Position numbers and translations under genes: made by a program
NCBI RefSeq assembly: GCF_014654615.1
Contig: NZ_BNBB01000020.1
Coordinates: forward strand, 1 to 64,000
Length of the DNA stretch: 64,000 bases
Source: Streptosporangium violaceochromogenes
Lineage (GTDB): Bacteria > Actinomycetota > Actinomycetes > Streptosporangiales > Streptosporangiaceae
Direction: 5' to 3'
The notes under the pieces: generated by a model
Database searches by the model: none
What the model was told of the DNA's origin: nothing
Seen by the model: only the letters and a program-made list of their open reading frames with translations
In this document: positions 1-8,047 of the stretch, piece after piece
How the letters are laid out: each line of letters begins with the position of its first letter
Position numbering within the stretch: the stretch's first letter is position 1

Positions 1-295
1 TCATTTCACGACGCCACGCCTGTCACCAGCGAAAACTCGTACACCACCTCCGTGGACGCAACCACCTACCGAAGCCATGGAGAGCATTTCATGATCGCTT
101 TGAGGAACCATACGGGCGCCCGGGAGGCTGTGAAGATCCAGCGAATTGATGGGCGGGTGATGTGGGGGCACCCAAAGCAGTTTTTGAGGCAGATACGGCC
201 GGTGCTCTGGATATGCCTTCACCGAGCCATCGAGCACGAGCCCCGTGAGAAAGGCGACCGGGCCATTCGGTTTGGCAGAACAGGTCAGGTGCACA
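1..295. other. left-edge region without recognisable gene
   Basis: The GC content here looks lower than in the rest of the window. Open frames exist on both strands, but none has a recognisable domain or a convincing ribosome binding site. The minus-strand frame that stops at position 3 runs into the left end of the insertion element and rejoins a frame on its other side, so this may be the tail of something interrupted by the element. Confidence 0.4.
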
Positions 296-300
296 AGATC

Positions 301-1402
301 TAATCTGTTCATAGGTTTCCGGACTCTTGCCGGTGTTGTATGCCACGATTGACGCATGGCGAAGTTGGGGCGGCGGGCCACCTTTGAAGAGCGCCTACGC
401 GCGTGTCAGTTGATCGAAAGCGGCAAGTCACCGGATCTGGTCACCGAGATCCTCGGCTTCGGTCGCGCCACCGTCTTCGAGTGGTTGCGCGAGTACCGCA
501 CGCTCGGCCCCGGCGGGCTGCGCACCAAGAAGACCCGCGGGCCGGCGGCCAAGCTGACCGACGTCCAGCTCGCCCGCCTGCATGCGCTGATCGTCGGTAC
601 CGACCCCCGGCAGCTGAGCTTCGGATTCGCGCTGTGGACCCGGGCGATGGTGGCCGAGCTGATCCGCCGCGAGTTCAAGGTGAAGCTGTCGCCGGTGAGC
701 GTCGGCCGCATCCTGGCCAGGCTCGGCATGTCCCCGCAGCGTCCGCTGTATCGCGCCTACCAGCAGAATCCGGCCGCGGTGGCCGAATGGAAGCAGCAGA
801 CCTTCCCGGCCATCGCCGCCGAGGCCAAGCGGCTGGGCGCGGTGGTGTTCTTCGCGGATGAGGCCGCGGTGCGCACCGACCACCACGCGGGCACCACCTG
901 GGCGCCGATCGGCTGCACGCCGGTGGTGGCCGCCACCGGGGCCCGCCGCTCGGTCATGATGATCTCGGCGGTCAGCCCTCGCGGTGAGCTGCGTTTCCAG
1001 CTGTTCGACCAGGGCCTGGACGCTGATGCGTTCATCGGGTTCTGCAAGCGCCTGCTCGCCGATGCCAACCGGCCGGTGTTCCTGATCGTTGACAACTCCC
1101 GCGTCCACCGGGCCAAGAAGGTCAAGCGGTTCGTTGAGGACAGCCAGGGCCGGCTGTCGCTGTTCTTCCTGCCGCCGTACTCGCCTGAGCTGAACCCGGA
1201 CGAGTGGGTGTGGAAGAACGTCAAGCATGACCGGATCGCCCGTGCCTCGGCGCGCAGCGTGGAGGAGCTCAAGACGTTGGCGCTAGGCGCGCTGCGGCGC
1301 TTGCAGAAGCTGCCCGCCCTGGTGCGGTCCTTCTTCGCCGATCCGCATCTGGCCTACATCGGGGAATGCCTCTGAAGAGTCCAGAAACCCATGAACTGGT
1401 TA
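301..1402 (+). mobile_element. IS630-family insertion sequence
   Basis: The element contains one DDE transposase gene between imperfect terminal inverted repeats. The left end reads ATCTGTTCATAGGTTTCCGG from 303, and the reverse complement of the right end, read from 1400, matches it at most positions over about 27 bases. TA dinucleotides flank both ends (301-302 and 1401-1402), as expected for the TA target duplication of IS630/Tc1 elements. Removing the element and one TA leaves AGATCTAGATCT, a palindrome. The exact outer boundary could be a few bases further out because the flanking AGATCT also matches on both sides. Confidence 0.85.
356..1375 (+). CDS. IS630 family transposase
   Basis: A full-length 339-aa transposase that would cut and join its own element at TA sites. 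Residues 10-60 form the N-terminal helix-turn-helix region, followed by a second winged-helix-like region near 67-125. The catalytic DDE triad is visible: D168 in FFADEAAV, D246 in FLIVDNSRVH and E283 in PELNPDEWVW. There is no frameshift or internal stop, so the element looks capable of activity. The start at 356 lies 53 bases inside the left inverted repeat and has only a weak ribosome binding site. It is the only gene of the element. Confidence 0.93.
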   Translation: MAKLGRRATFEERLRACQLIESGKSPDLVTEILGFGRATVFEWLREYRTLGPGGLRTKKTRGPAAKLTDVQLARLHALIVGTDPRQLSFGFALWTRAMVAELIRREFKVKLSPVSVGRILARLGMSPQRPLYRAYQQNPAAVAEWKQQTFPAIAAEAKRLGAVVFFADEAAVRTDHHAGTTWAPIGCTPVVAATGARRSVMMISAVSPRGELRFQLFDQGLDADAFIGFCKRLLADANRPVFLIVDNSRVHRAKKVKRFVEDSQGRLSLFFLPPYSPELNPDEWVWKNVKHDRIARASARSVEELKTLALGALRRLQKLPALVRSFFADPHLAYIGECL

Positions 1403-1885
1403 GATCTATCGGCGGCTGATCACCGAAGCCCGAGCAGTCTGGGCGGCTCTGCGGTCCGGAACGGCTCGGTAGACCGGCGGGGTGGCGCGGGCTTGGAGAG
1501 GGCCGTGTCATCACGCCTTACCGGCCTCGGGTCACCCCCCATACGGTTCGTACGGCCTTGGCGACGCGATCTCACGAGGCCGGGCGGCTCCCGTCGGACA
1601 GGGCGTCGGACAGGGCCAGGCCGTAGACGGCCGGGACGGTTCCGGTGAGGCGGGCGGCGGCCGGTGAGGCGTTGCCGTGGGCGAGGCGAACCGGGAGGCC
1701 GGCGAACCGCCGGGAGACGTCTCCACGAAAGAGGGAACCTCCGCGGCGAAAGGCGGGTTGTGATGTCGAGGCCTTGGTCCCCCGCGAGCGCGCCGCCGAT
1801 GGCCGGGGTCGCGGGGAGACAACCCTCTTGAGACCCGGCCGAGGTCACGGAAAGGCGGCCCCGGCGGGGTCTCAGGGGGACGGGG
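1403..1885. other. intergenic stretch, no gene seen
   Basis: This stretch between the IS element and the 29-aa peptide gene is GC-rich and has several short overlapping frames, but none has family similarity, a ribosome binding site or a plausible composition. No clear hairpin terminator was found. Confidence 0.4.
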
Positions 1886-1975
1886 TCAGCCCGAGGTGAT
1901 CATGAAGGCCAGGCCGAGCAGCACCGCGACGGGGATGAGCCACACCACGGCCTCGATGGCGAACTCCTTGTACAT
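1886..1975 (-). CDS. 29-aa single-pass membrane peptide
   Basis: The peptide starts MYKEFAIEAVVWLIPVAVLL and ends GLAFMITSG. After a short charged N-terminus (K3, E4, E8) there is one hydrophobic helix of about 19 residues. An AGGGAG ribosome binding site lies 8-9 bases upstream of the ATG, and an in-frame stop six codons upstream fixes this start. No family is recognised. It faces the HPF-like gene divergently across an AT-richer 166-bp gap that probably holds both promoters. The strong start signals and clean membrane helix support a real small gene; the function is unknown. Confidence 0.65.
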   Translation of the reverse strand: MYKEFAIEAVVWLIPVAVLLGLAFMITSG

Positions 1976-2141
1976 GGCAAAGTTCTCCCTTTAGGTCCAA
2001 AAGGTAATGGTGAGTAGCATATGTGCACCAGAGAGTAGCTCTGCCCTCGATCGGCTTCCCTGTCCAGATGACACCCTTGCCCTCCACCCCAATGTCACCG
2101 AATGTAGTGTAATGCTGACAGAAGGCGAAAGGGTGGGGGTC

Positions 2142-2495
2142 ATGACACACGCGAGCGGCGAGGGTCCGGATCTTCTGGGAGACCGCCTCAAGATCGGAAA
2201 GGGCTTCGCCGAGGACGAACGGGCCAGGATCGCAGAACGGCTCACGGCCCTGGGCAAGCGGCTGCGCGCCTATCCCCCCGGATCCGCCGAACTCTGGCTG
2301 AGCGTCAAGAACCGCGACCGGCCCGAGCAGAAGGTGACCCTCGAATGCCGGCTCGCCCGCGCGGAGCCGCTGGTGGCCAGCTCGGCCGCCCCGGAGCTGT
2401 CCACCGCCCTGACCGAGGTCCGCGAAGACCTCATCGGGCAGCTGGACCGCCTCAAGACGAGACGAGACCCGCGTCACGGCCCCCACCGCCCGTGA
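2142..2495 (+). CDS. HPF/RaiA-like ribosome-associated protein
   Basis: A 117-aa protein resembling the N-terminal domain of hibernation-promoting factors, with an alternating strand-helix pattern: a helix near residues 20-38, the strands LWLSVKNRD and QKVTLECRL, and a final helix LTEVREDLIGQLDRLKTRR. Such proteins bind the small ribosomal subunit and limit translation in slow growth. The long C-terminal dimerisation domain of actinobacterial long-form HPF is absent. The ATG at 2142 is chosen because GAAAGG lies about 8 bases upstream; the frame is open further upstream to 2007 through non-coding-looking sequence. The family call rests on pattern similarity, so a more distant RaiA-fold role is possible. 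Confidence 0.65.
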   Translation: MTHASGEGPDLLGDRLKIGKGFAEDERARIAERLTALGKRLRAYPPGSAELWLSVKNRDRPEQKVTLECRLARAEPLVASSAAPELSTALTEVREDLIGQLDRLKTRRDPRHGPHRP

Positions 2496-2672
2496 CCGGC
2501 GCGGCGCCGGGAAACCCCGCGGCCGGCCGGGCTTGACGTCCCCATGGGAAATCCCGGGAGAACACGGCCCGGCGGCCCGGCGGTGAGGGGGGCCGTCTGC
2601 CGCCCCGAAGCGGCTACGGTGGAGACGACATCGACGGCATCGGAGAAGAGCACGTCCGAAGGGGAGGGAGCC

Positions 2673-3047
2673 ATGCGGCGGTCACGGCGCGGCGCGCCGC
2701 TGTTCCTGCTGCTCGCGCTCCTGCTCCCGCTGTTCGTTCCCGGCGGGCTGAGCGGCGAGACCGCCGCGCTCCTGCGGCACCAGGTCGTCACCGCGGCCGC
2801 CGCGCACCACCAGCCCCTGTCCCGCCAGATCACCCCGGCCGGGCGGCAGGACGACTTCCTCGCGGCCCTCGCCGGGATCGCGGCCGGCGCGGGCGGCAGC
2901 CACCCCGTCGTGACGCCCCCGCACGATCTCCGGCAGCCACCCCCCGGCGCGGGGCTCGCCCCCGCCCCGGCCCGCCTCCACGACCCGCGCCCGCTGTCGG
3001 ACCCGCTGGTCAGGCCGGGCCGCGCACCACCCTCCACAGGCGTCTGA
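2673..3047 (+). CDS. putative secreted or membrane-anchored protein, unknown
   Basis: The 124-aa product begins with MRRSRRGAP and a hydrophobic core LFLLLALLLPLFVPGG, a typical signal peptide or membrane anchor. The rest is rich in Ala, Pro, Gly and His, with no recognised domain and probably little fixed structure. A strong GGGAGGGAG ribosome binding site precedes the ATG at 2673; the frame is open further upstream but without start signals. It stands alone between the HPF-like gene and secDF, in the same direction as both. A role in envelope biology is only a guess from the export signal. Confidence 0.5.
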   Translation: MRRSRRGAPLFLLLALLLPLFVPGGLSGETAALLRHQVVTAAAAHHQPLSRQITPAGRQDDFLAALAGIAAGAGGSHPVVTPPHDLRQPPPGAGLAPAPARLHDPRPLSDPLVRPGRAPPSTGV

Positions 3048-3314
3048 GAGCGGCCCGGAGATCGTTTCCGGGCGCTTCGCCGTACCCGAACTCGGGGTGC
3101 GCCGTCCTCGCCGGGCACGTCCGGAGCGCCTCACAGGCGCCCGGAGACGCCCCGCGAGACCCCGCCACGCCCGAGATCCACGCGCTCGGCCGTCCCCGGT
3201 AACGCCCCGGACGCCGTGCCGCGGCCGAGAAGGCCCGGTGCGCCTCGCCGTGCCCGGGTGCCGGGTGCCTCGCCGTACTCGGAGACACTCCTTTCCAAGC
3301 CTGTGGAGGCTTTC

Positions 3315-5582
3315 ATGTCGCGTGCCCCGGTGGTACGCGCGGTGGCGGCGCTCGCCGTCGTCGCCACCTCGCTTTTCATCGCGCTGACCATGTCCCCGCG
3401 CCTTGGTCTCGACCTGCGCGGCGGCACCCAGATCGTGCTGGAGACCAGGGACTCCCCCACCGCCAAGGCCGACGCCGAGGCCACCGACCGCGCCCTTGAG
3501 GTCCTGCGCCGCCGGGCCGACGCCCTCGGCGTGGCGGACGCCCCGCTGGCCCGCTCCGGCGAGCGGCGCATCATCGTGGAACTGCCCGGCGTGCAGGACC
3601 CGGCCAAGGCCGCCGCGGTCATCGGCAAGACCGCGCAGCTCACCTTCCACCCCGTCGTGGCCGTGGCCGACGACACGACCAAGGCCGGGAAGGGCCAGAC
3701 GATCGTCACCGACGAGGACGGCCTCAAGCTGCTCATCGGCCCGGCCGCCCTCACCGGCGACGGCGTGAGCGACGCCGAGGCCGGGACCGACGTCCAGATG
3801 GGCGGCTGGTTCGTCACCGTGGACTTCCGCGACGGCGGCCGCAAGGCGTGGGCGAAGCTGACCGGCGAGGCCGCCTGCCGACCGGTGGGCGACCCGCAGC
3901 GGCGGGTGGCCATCGTGCTCGACTCCAAGGTCGTCGTCTCCCCGCAGGTGAACGAGGACGTGACCTGCGGGGTCGGGCTGACCGGCGGATCGACCCAGAT
4001 CACCGGCTCCTTCAGCGGCCAGGAGGCGCAGGACCTGGCCGCGCTCATCAAGGGCGGATCGCTGCCGGTGCCCGTGGAGATCGTCGAGCAGCGGACGGTC
4101 GGCCCGACGCTCGGCGCCGCCGCGATCACGGCCAGCGCCCAGGCCGCCGTCATCGGCGTGGCGCTGACCGCGCTGTTCGTCATGGTGGTCTACCGGCTGT
4201 CGGGCGGGATCGCCGTCATCGCCCTCGCCTGCTACGGCCTCATCTCGTACGCGGCGCTGGTGGCGCTCGACGCCACGCTCACCCTGCCGGGCCTCGCGGG
4301 CTTCGTGCTCGCGATCGGCATGGCGGTGGACGCCAACGTGCTGGTCTTCGAACGCGCCAGGGAGGAGTACGCCCTCGCGCCCAAGCTCAGGCCCTCGCTG
4401 GAGCAGGGCTTCCGCAACGCCTGGAGCGCGGTGGCCGACTCCAACGTCACCACGCTGCTGGCCGCCGGGCTGCTGTTCTTCCTGGCCTCGGGGCCGGTGC
4501 GGGGCTTCGGCGTCACGCTGACCATCGGGGTGGTCGCCTCGCTGTTCACCGCGATGGTCGTCACCCGGGTCCTGGCCCAGTGGGCGGTGACCCTGCCCGC
4601 GGTGGCCGAGCGCCCGAAGATCACCGGCCTGTCGGACATCGGGCGGATCCGCAGATGGCTGACCTCGCGCAACCCCAACCTGATGAGGTGGCGGACGGCC
4701 TACCTCGCGGCCACCGGGGTGCTGGTGGCCGCCGCCCTGTCCGGGACGGTCGTCCGCGGGCTCGACTTCGGGGTGGAGTTCACCGGCGGCAGGCTGATGG
4801 AGTACTCGACGAGCGTCCCGGTCAGTGCCGACGCCGCCCGCGAGCTGGTCAGCGGGGCCGGGTTCCCGAACGCGGTCGTGCAGTCGTCGGGGGCGGACAT
4901 CTCCGTACGGACCGGTCAGATCGGTGAGACCGAGGTGGCGAAGATCAAGGCGGCGCTGGAGAGCGAGGGCGCCCAGGTCACCAAGAAGCGCGATGAGCTG
5001 ATCGGCCCGAGCCTGGGGGACGAGCTGCGGCGCAACGCGCTGATCGCGCTGGGGGTCGCGCTCGCCGCGCAGCTCGTCTACCTGGCCTTCCGGTTCCGCT
5101 GGACGTTCGGTCTGGCGACGGTGCTCGCGCTGGCCGCCGACGCGGCGGTGGTGGTCGGGGCGTTCGCGTGGCTGGGCAAGCCGGTGGACGGGATCTTCCT
5201 GGCCTCGATGCTCACCGTGATCGGATACTCGGTCAACGACAAGGTCGTGGTCTTCGACCGGGTCCGCGAGCTGTGGGGGCTGCGCCGCAAGGCGCCGCTC
5301 GCGGAGGTGGCCAACGCCGCGATCCTGCAGACCGTGCCCCGTACGGTGAACACGGGCCTGGGCGCGCTGTTCATCCTGGCCGCGCTGGCCGTGCTCGGCG
5401 GCGACTCGCTGACCGACTTCGCGGTGGCGCTGCTGATCGGCATCGTCGTGGGCACCCTGTCCTCCTCGCTGGTGGCGGCGCCGCTGGCGGTCGTGTTCGA
5501 GCGGCGCAGCTCGGCACCGCCTCCGCAGGCCAAGCGCGGCCCCGCCCCCCAGGTCCGGCGGAGTTCGGGCGCCGTGCTCTGA
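3315..5582 (+). CDS. secDF: protein translocase SecD-SecF fusion (RND superfamily)
   Basis: A 755-aa single-chain SecDF, the proton-driven membrane component that helps complete protein export through SecYEG. The first membrane helix (about 6-26) is followed by the SecD signature LGLDLRGGTQIVLE (30-43), the periplasmic region and the SecD block ending in GSLPVPVEIVEQRTVGPTLG. Next come the SecD membrane helices with GMAVDANVLVFERAREE, then the SecF half with LDFGVEFTGGRLMEY and SVNDKVVVFDRVRE. GGAGG lies 5 bases before the ATG at 3315. There is no yajC or ruv gene beside it, so this is probably an accessory copy and not the housekeeping secD-secF locus. Two strong hairpins follow the stop. 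Confidence 0.92.
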   Translation: MSRAPVVRAVAALAVVATSLFIALTMSPRLGLDLRGGTQIVLETRDSPTAKADAEATDRALEVLRRRADALGVADAPLARSGERRIIVELPGVQDPAKAAAVIGKTAQLTFHPVVAVADDTTKAGKGQTIVTDEDGLKLLIGPAALTGDGVSDAEAGTDVQMGGWFVTVDFRDGGRKAWAKLTGEAACRPVGDPQRRVAIVLDSKVVVSPQVNEDVTCGVGLTGGSTQITGSFSGQEAQDLAALIKGGSLPVPVEIVEQRTVGPTLGAAAITASAQAAVIGVALTALFVMVVYRLSGGIAVIALACYGLISYAALVALDATLTLPGLAGFVLAIGMAVDANVLVFERAREEYALAPKLRPSLEQGFRNAWSAVADSNVTTLLAAGLLFFLASGPVRGFGVTLTIGVVASLFTAMVVTRVLAQWAVTLPAVAERPKITGLSDIGRIRRWLTSRNPNLMRWRTAYLAATGVLVAAALSGTVVRGLDFGVEFTGGRLMEYSTSVPVSADAARELVSGAGFPNAVVQSSGADISVRTGQIGETEVAKIKAALESEGAQVTKKRDELIGPSLGDELRRNALIALGVALAAQLVYLAFRFRWTFGLATVLALAADAAVVVGAFAWLGKPVDGIFLASMLTVIGYSVNDKVVVFDRVRELWGLRRKAPLAEVANAAILQTVPRTVNTGLGALFILAALAVLGGDSLTDFAVALLIGIVVGTLSSSLVAAPLAVVFERRSSAPPPQAKRGPAPQVRRSSGAVL

Positions 5583-5704
5583 CCTCGGGGACCTCGGGGA
5601 CCTCGGCGGACTCCGGGTCCAAGACCGAGGGATCGCGGGGCCCGGCGACCCCGGGGCCCGTGGGCCCCGGAACCCCGAGCGGGCCCGGGTCCGCCGCCCG
5701 GGGC

Positions 5705-5761
5705 CGTGCGGAGCCCTCTTTCCGGCTCCGCACGCCCCCGCCGAGGTCACCGGCGGGGGCG
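5705..5761. terminator. two overlapping strong hairpins after secDF
   Basis: Two perfect 11-bp stems are visible. The first pairs 5705-5715 (CGTGCGGAGCC) with 5724-5734 around an 8-base loop. The second pairs 5733-5743 (CGCCCCCGCCG) with 5751-5761 around a 7-base loop. They share two bases, so only one can form fully at a time. There is no U-tract, as is common for actinobacterial terminators. They lie between secDF and the EF-hand gene. Confidence 0.55.
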
Positions 5762-5849
5762 GGCGGCGCGGGCGGGCTCCCGTGACGCCTGAGAAGACCG
5801 CTAATGTGCTGGGGTCTGATTTCCCTGCTGCCGGAAGGCGGATGTACCC

Positions 5850-6050
5850 GTGGCGGACGACTACGCGACGACGTTCAAGATCATCGATGTCGACGGTGAC
5901 GGCCTCATCTCGGCCACCGAGATGACGCGCCTGATGGAGGTGCTCGGCCAGCCGATCACCCCGGATGAGGCGGCCGCGGCCATCGCGAGGATCGACCGGG
6001 ACGGTGACGGCCTCATCTCCCTGGAGGAGTTCGCCGGATACATCCGATAA
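5850..6050 (+). CDS. two-EF-hand calcium-binding protein
   Basis: A 66-aa calmodulin-like protein made almost entirely of two EF-hands. The loops are DVDGDGLISATE and DRDGDGLISLEE, each with the D-x-D-x-D-G-x-I-x-x-x-E spacing needed to bind calcium. No signal peptide is present, so it is probably a cytosolic calcium sensor or buffer. The GTG at 5850 is preceded by GGAAGGCGG; the nearby ATG at 5843 is out of frame. Small EF-hand proteins of this size are common in streptomycetes and relatives. It stands alone between the secDF terminators and the PucR-type gene, and the binding partner is unknown. Confidence 0.85.
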   Translation: MADDYATTFKIIDVDGDGLISATEMTRLMEVLGQPITPDEAAAAIARIDRDGDGLISLEEFAGYIR

Positions 6051-6092
6051 GCCGTTCTGATCCCCTTCCCGCCCCGCCAGGTCAGACATGTT

Positions 6093-6134
6093 GCATTTGA
6101 GACAAGAACAAGTGTTTGTTGAGTGTTCAAATGC
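6093..6134. promoter_or_regulatory. inverted-repeat operator-like site before the PucR-type gene
   Basis: A perfect 8-bp inverted repeat, GCATTTGA (6093-6100) and TCAAATGC (6127-6134), sits in an AT-rich island 43 bases upstream of the regulator start. The flanking arms are partly symmetric too (ACAA near 6109 and TTGT near 6116). The setting suggests autoregulation or control by another factor. Confidence 0.4.
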
Positions 6135-6176
6135 GCGGACGGCCAGAATGTGAGGCGTACTCAGGCGGGAGGGGCC

Positions 6177-7430
6177 GTGGCCGTAAAGGAAAGCGCCGGG
6201 ATCGTCACCACCACCTTCGGCGTCCCCCGGAAAAACACCCACGGGGCGTCCGACCGGCGGCTGTGGGACTCCATCCCCCCGGAGGTGGGAAGGCTGCTGC
6301 GGCCGGGCCTCCTCAAGGTCACCGACGAGGTCCTCAAGGAGATCGCGTCACGGATCCCGGAGTACGCCCACCCGGCGGACGAGACCTGCCTCCAGGCCGT
6401 CCGGGAGGTCGTGGACGAGGCGTTACGCCAGTTCGCCGAACAGATCGAGAACCCCGGCACCCCCTGGAGGCCCGAGGTCTTCCGCGCGATCGGGCGCGGC
6501 GAGGCCGAAGAGGGCCGCTGCCTCGACACGTTGCAGACCGCGATGCGGCTGGGCGCCCGGGTCGCCTGGCGGCGGCTGGCCGAGCGCTCCGAACGGCTCG
6601 GTCTCACCCCCCGGCACGTCTACGACCTCGGCGAGGCCGTCTTCGCCTACCTCGACCAGATCGCCGAGGCCGCCGGCGAGGGGTTCGAGGAGGTGCGGGC
6701 CCACGCCGCGGGCGAGGCCGAGCGTCGCCGGCGGAAACTGGCGGACATGCTGCTCCGGCAGCCCGCCGCCCCGGCGGAGACGATCGCCGACCTGGCCAAG
6801 GCCGCGGACTGGCGGCTGCCCAAGACCGTGGCCGGGGTCGCTCTGGAGGAGCCCCCCAAGGACCGCCGGTCTCCCTCCCTCCCCCCGGACACGCTGTTCC
6901 TCGCGGAGGCGCCCGGCCCCTGCCTGATCGTGCCCGACCCCGACGGCCCCGGACGGGCGCAGACCCTGGAGGCCGGACTGCGCGGCTGGAACGCCGCCGT
7001 CGGCCTCACAGTGCCGCCGGCGGAGGCGGCGACCTCGCTGCGCTGGGCCAGAGAGGCCCTGGACCTGCGCCGGCGCGGCGTGCTCGACGACACCGGCTCC
7101 CCGCTCCGCTGCTCCGATCACCTGGCCGCGATGATCGTCCTCAGGGACGAAAGGCTCGTCGACGCCCTCGCCGACATACGGCTGGCGCCCCTCGCCCACC
7201 TTCGCCCCAGCCAGCGGGACCGGATGACCGAGACGCTGCTGGCCTGGCTGAGATACGGCAGGGGCGCGGGGGACGTCGCCGCCAGGCTCCACGTGCATCC
7301 GCAGACCGTGCGCTACCGGCTGCGCCGGCTGGAGGAGCTCTACGGCGGCCGGCTCGACGACCCGGAGGTCCGCTTCGAGCTGGAGATCGTCCTGCGCGCC
7401 CGGGAGGCGGCCCGCCGCCGTACTCCCTGA
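6177..7430 (+). CDS. PucR-family helix-turn-helix transcriptional regulator
   Basis: A 417-aa regulator with the PucR/CdaR layout. The N-terminal helical region covers about residues 30-185 and contains a RsbRD-like block (LGLTPRHVYDLGEAVFAYLDQ). A GGDEF-like middle segment runs to about 320, and the C-terminal HTH_30 domain contains GDVAARLHVHPQTVRYRLRR. GTG 6177 is chosen because GGGAGGGG lies immediately upstream; the frame opens further upstream to 6123 through the operator-like repeat. The stop codon lies inside the perfect palindrome CCCTGACCGGTCAGGG. Its target is unknown, but it is the nearest regulator to the operon at 7.6-12.2 kb, in the same direction. Confidence 0.85.
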   Translation: MAVKESAGIVTTTFGVPRKNTHGASDRRLWDSIPPEVGRLLRPGLLKVTDEVLKEIASRIPEYAHPADETCLQAVREVVDEALRQFAEQIENPGTPWRPEVFRAIGRGEAEEGRCLDTLQTAMRLGARVAWRRLAERSERLGLTPRHVYDLGEAVFAYLDQIAEAAGEGFEEVRAHAAGEAERRRRKLADMLLRQPAAPAETIADLAKAADWRLPKTVAGVALEEPPKDRRSPSLPPDTLFLAEAPGPCLIVPDPDGPGRAQTLEAGLRGWNAAVGLTVPPAEAATSLRWAREALDLRRRGVLDDTGSPLRCSDHLAAMIVLRDERLVDALADIRLAPLAHLRPSQRDRMTETLLAWLRYGRGAGDVAARLHVHPQTVRYRLRRLEELYGGRLDDPEVRFELEIVLRAREAARRRTP

Positions 7431-7460
7431 CCGGTCAGGGCCGGTCAGGGCCGGTCAGGG
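7425..7460. repeat. palindrome and three 10-bp tandem repeats at the end of the PucR-type gene
   Basis: CCGGTCAGGG is repeated three times without change (7431-7440, 7441-7450, 7451-7460). With the last codons of the gene, the first copy forms the perfect 16-bp palindrome CCCTGACCGGTCAGGG (7425-7440). Several alternative hairpins can form, and they could act as a terminator or RNA stabiliser ahead of the AT-rich promoter region that follows. Confidence 0.5.
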
Positions 7461-7591
7461 CCGGGTGAACGTACCGGAATGCCGAAAATCAAGAAATACT
7501 CCTATCCATTCTGATCTGCGTATTTCAATCGGAAAAAACGCCCGGCGATCGCCGCACGGATAAAGCGGCCCGCGTTTGACACGGAAAAGTA

Positions 7592-7620
7592 TTGACTCCT
7601 CAGGAACCGATTAATAACTT
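7592..7620 (+). promoter_or_regulatory. putative promoter of the peptide/aminotransferase operon
   Basis: TTGACT (7592-7597) and TAACTT (7615-7620) are separated by 17 bases in an AT-rich island, 46 bases before the peptide start codon. A further TTGACA lies at 7576-7581. The spacing suits a vegetative sigma factor, but the -10 match is moderate. Confidence 0.4.
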
Positions 7621-7666
7621 AAAGTAGCCAAGCGTACTCATAATGGAGCGGAGAGGTAAGGTTCCG

Positions 7667-7891
7667 ATGCGTCACGCGACCGCACCACCCGTTCACGACC
7701 GGGGCGCCCCCGGTGTCACGACCGGTGTCACGACCGGCACCGTGATCGGCGCCCTGATCAGCGCCGTGATCAGCACCGTGATCGGCGCTCTGATCGGCGC
7801 TCTGATCGGCACCGTGATCGGTGACCGTCGTCGCGACGACGGCCCCGGCCACCCCCGCCCGGCCCCCGCCGGAAGCCCCGGCATGAGCTGA
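7667..7891 (+). CDS. small hydrophobic tetrapeptide-repeat peptide
   Basis: A 74-aa peptide whose core, residues 25-52, is seven tandem tetrapeptides: TVIG, ALIS, AVIS, TVIG, ALIG, ALIG, TVIG. Two VTTG units precede them. This places Gly or Ser at every fourth position, a glycine-zipper pattern suited to packing in membranes. The N-terminus carries His, Pro and Arg, and the C-terminus is DRRRDD followed by a Pro-Gly-rich tail. GGAGAGGTAAGG lies 5 bases before ATG 7667; the in-frame ATG at 7643 has no such signal. It leads the operon of the aminotransferase and PheRS-like enzyme, 156 bases ahead. A precursor peptide, membrane peptide or translated leader are all possible. Confidence 0.5.
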   Translation: MRHATAPPVHDRGAPGVTTGVTTGTVIGALISAVISTVIGALIGALIGTVIGDRRRDDGPGHPRPAPAGSPGMS

Positions 7892-8047
7892 CGCGCACCC
7901 CGTCCGGTGAACCGGCCGCATCCCCTTCACGACCTCCGGCGACATCCGGCCGGCCCACCGCCAAGGGCGGGCGGCCCGGCCCGGAGACAGCCGTATGCGA
8001 TCGGTCCCGGGAGTTCTCCATCCGGCTTTCTCCACAGGAGGTGAGAC

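Noticed and set aside
2682..6242. A 1186-codon open frame on the minus strand opposite secDF
   Set aside because: It runs antisense to the well-supported secDF and EF-hand genes; its Arg/Gly/Asp/His-rich composition and lack of domains are typical of high-GC shadow frames.
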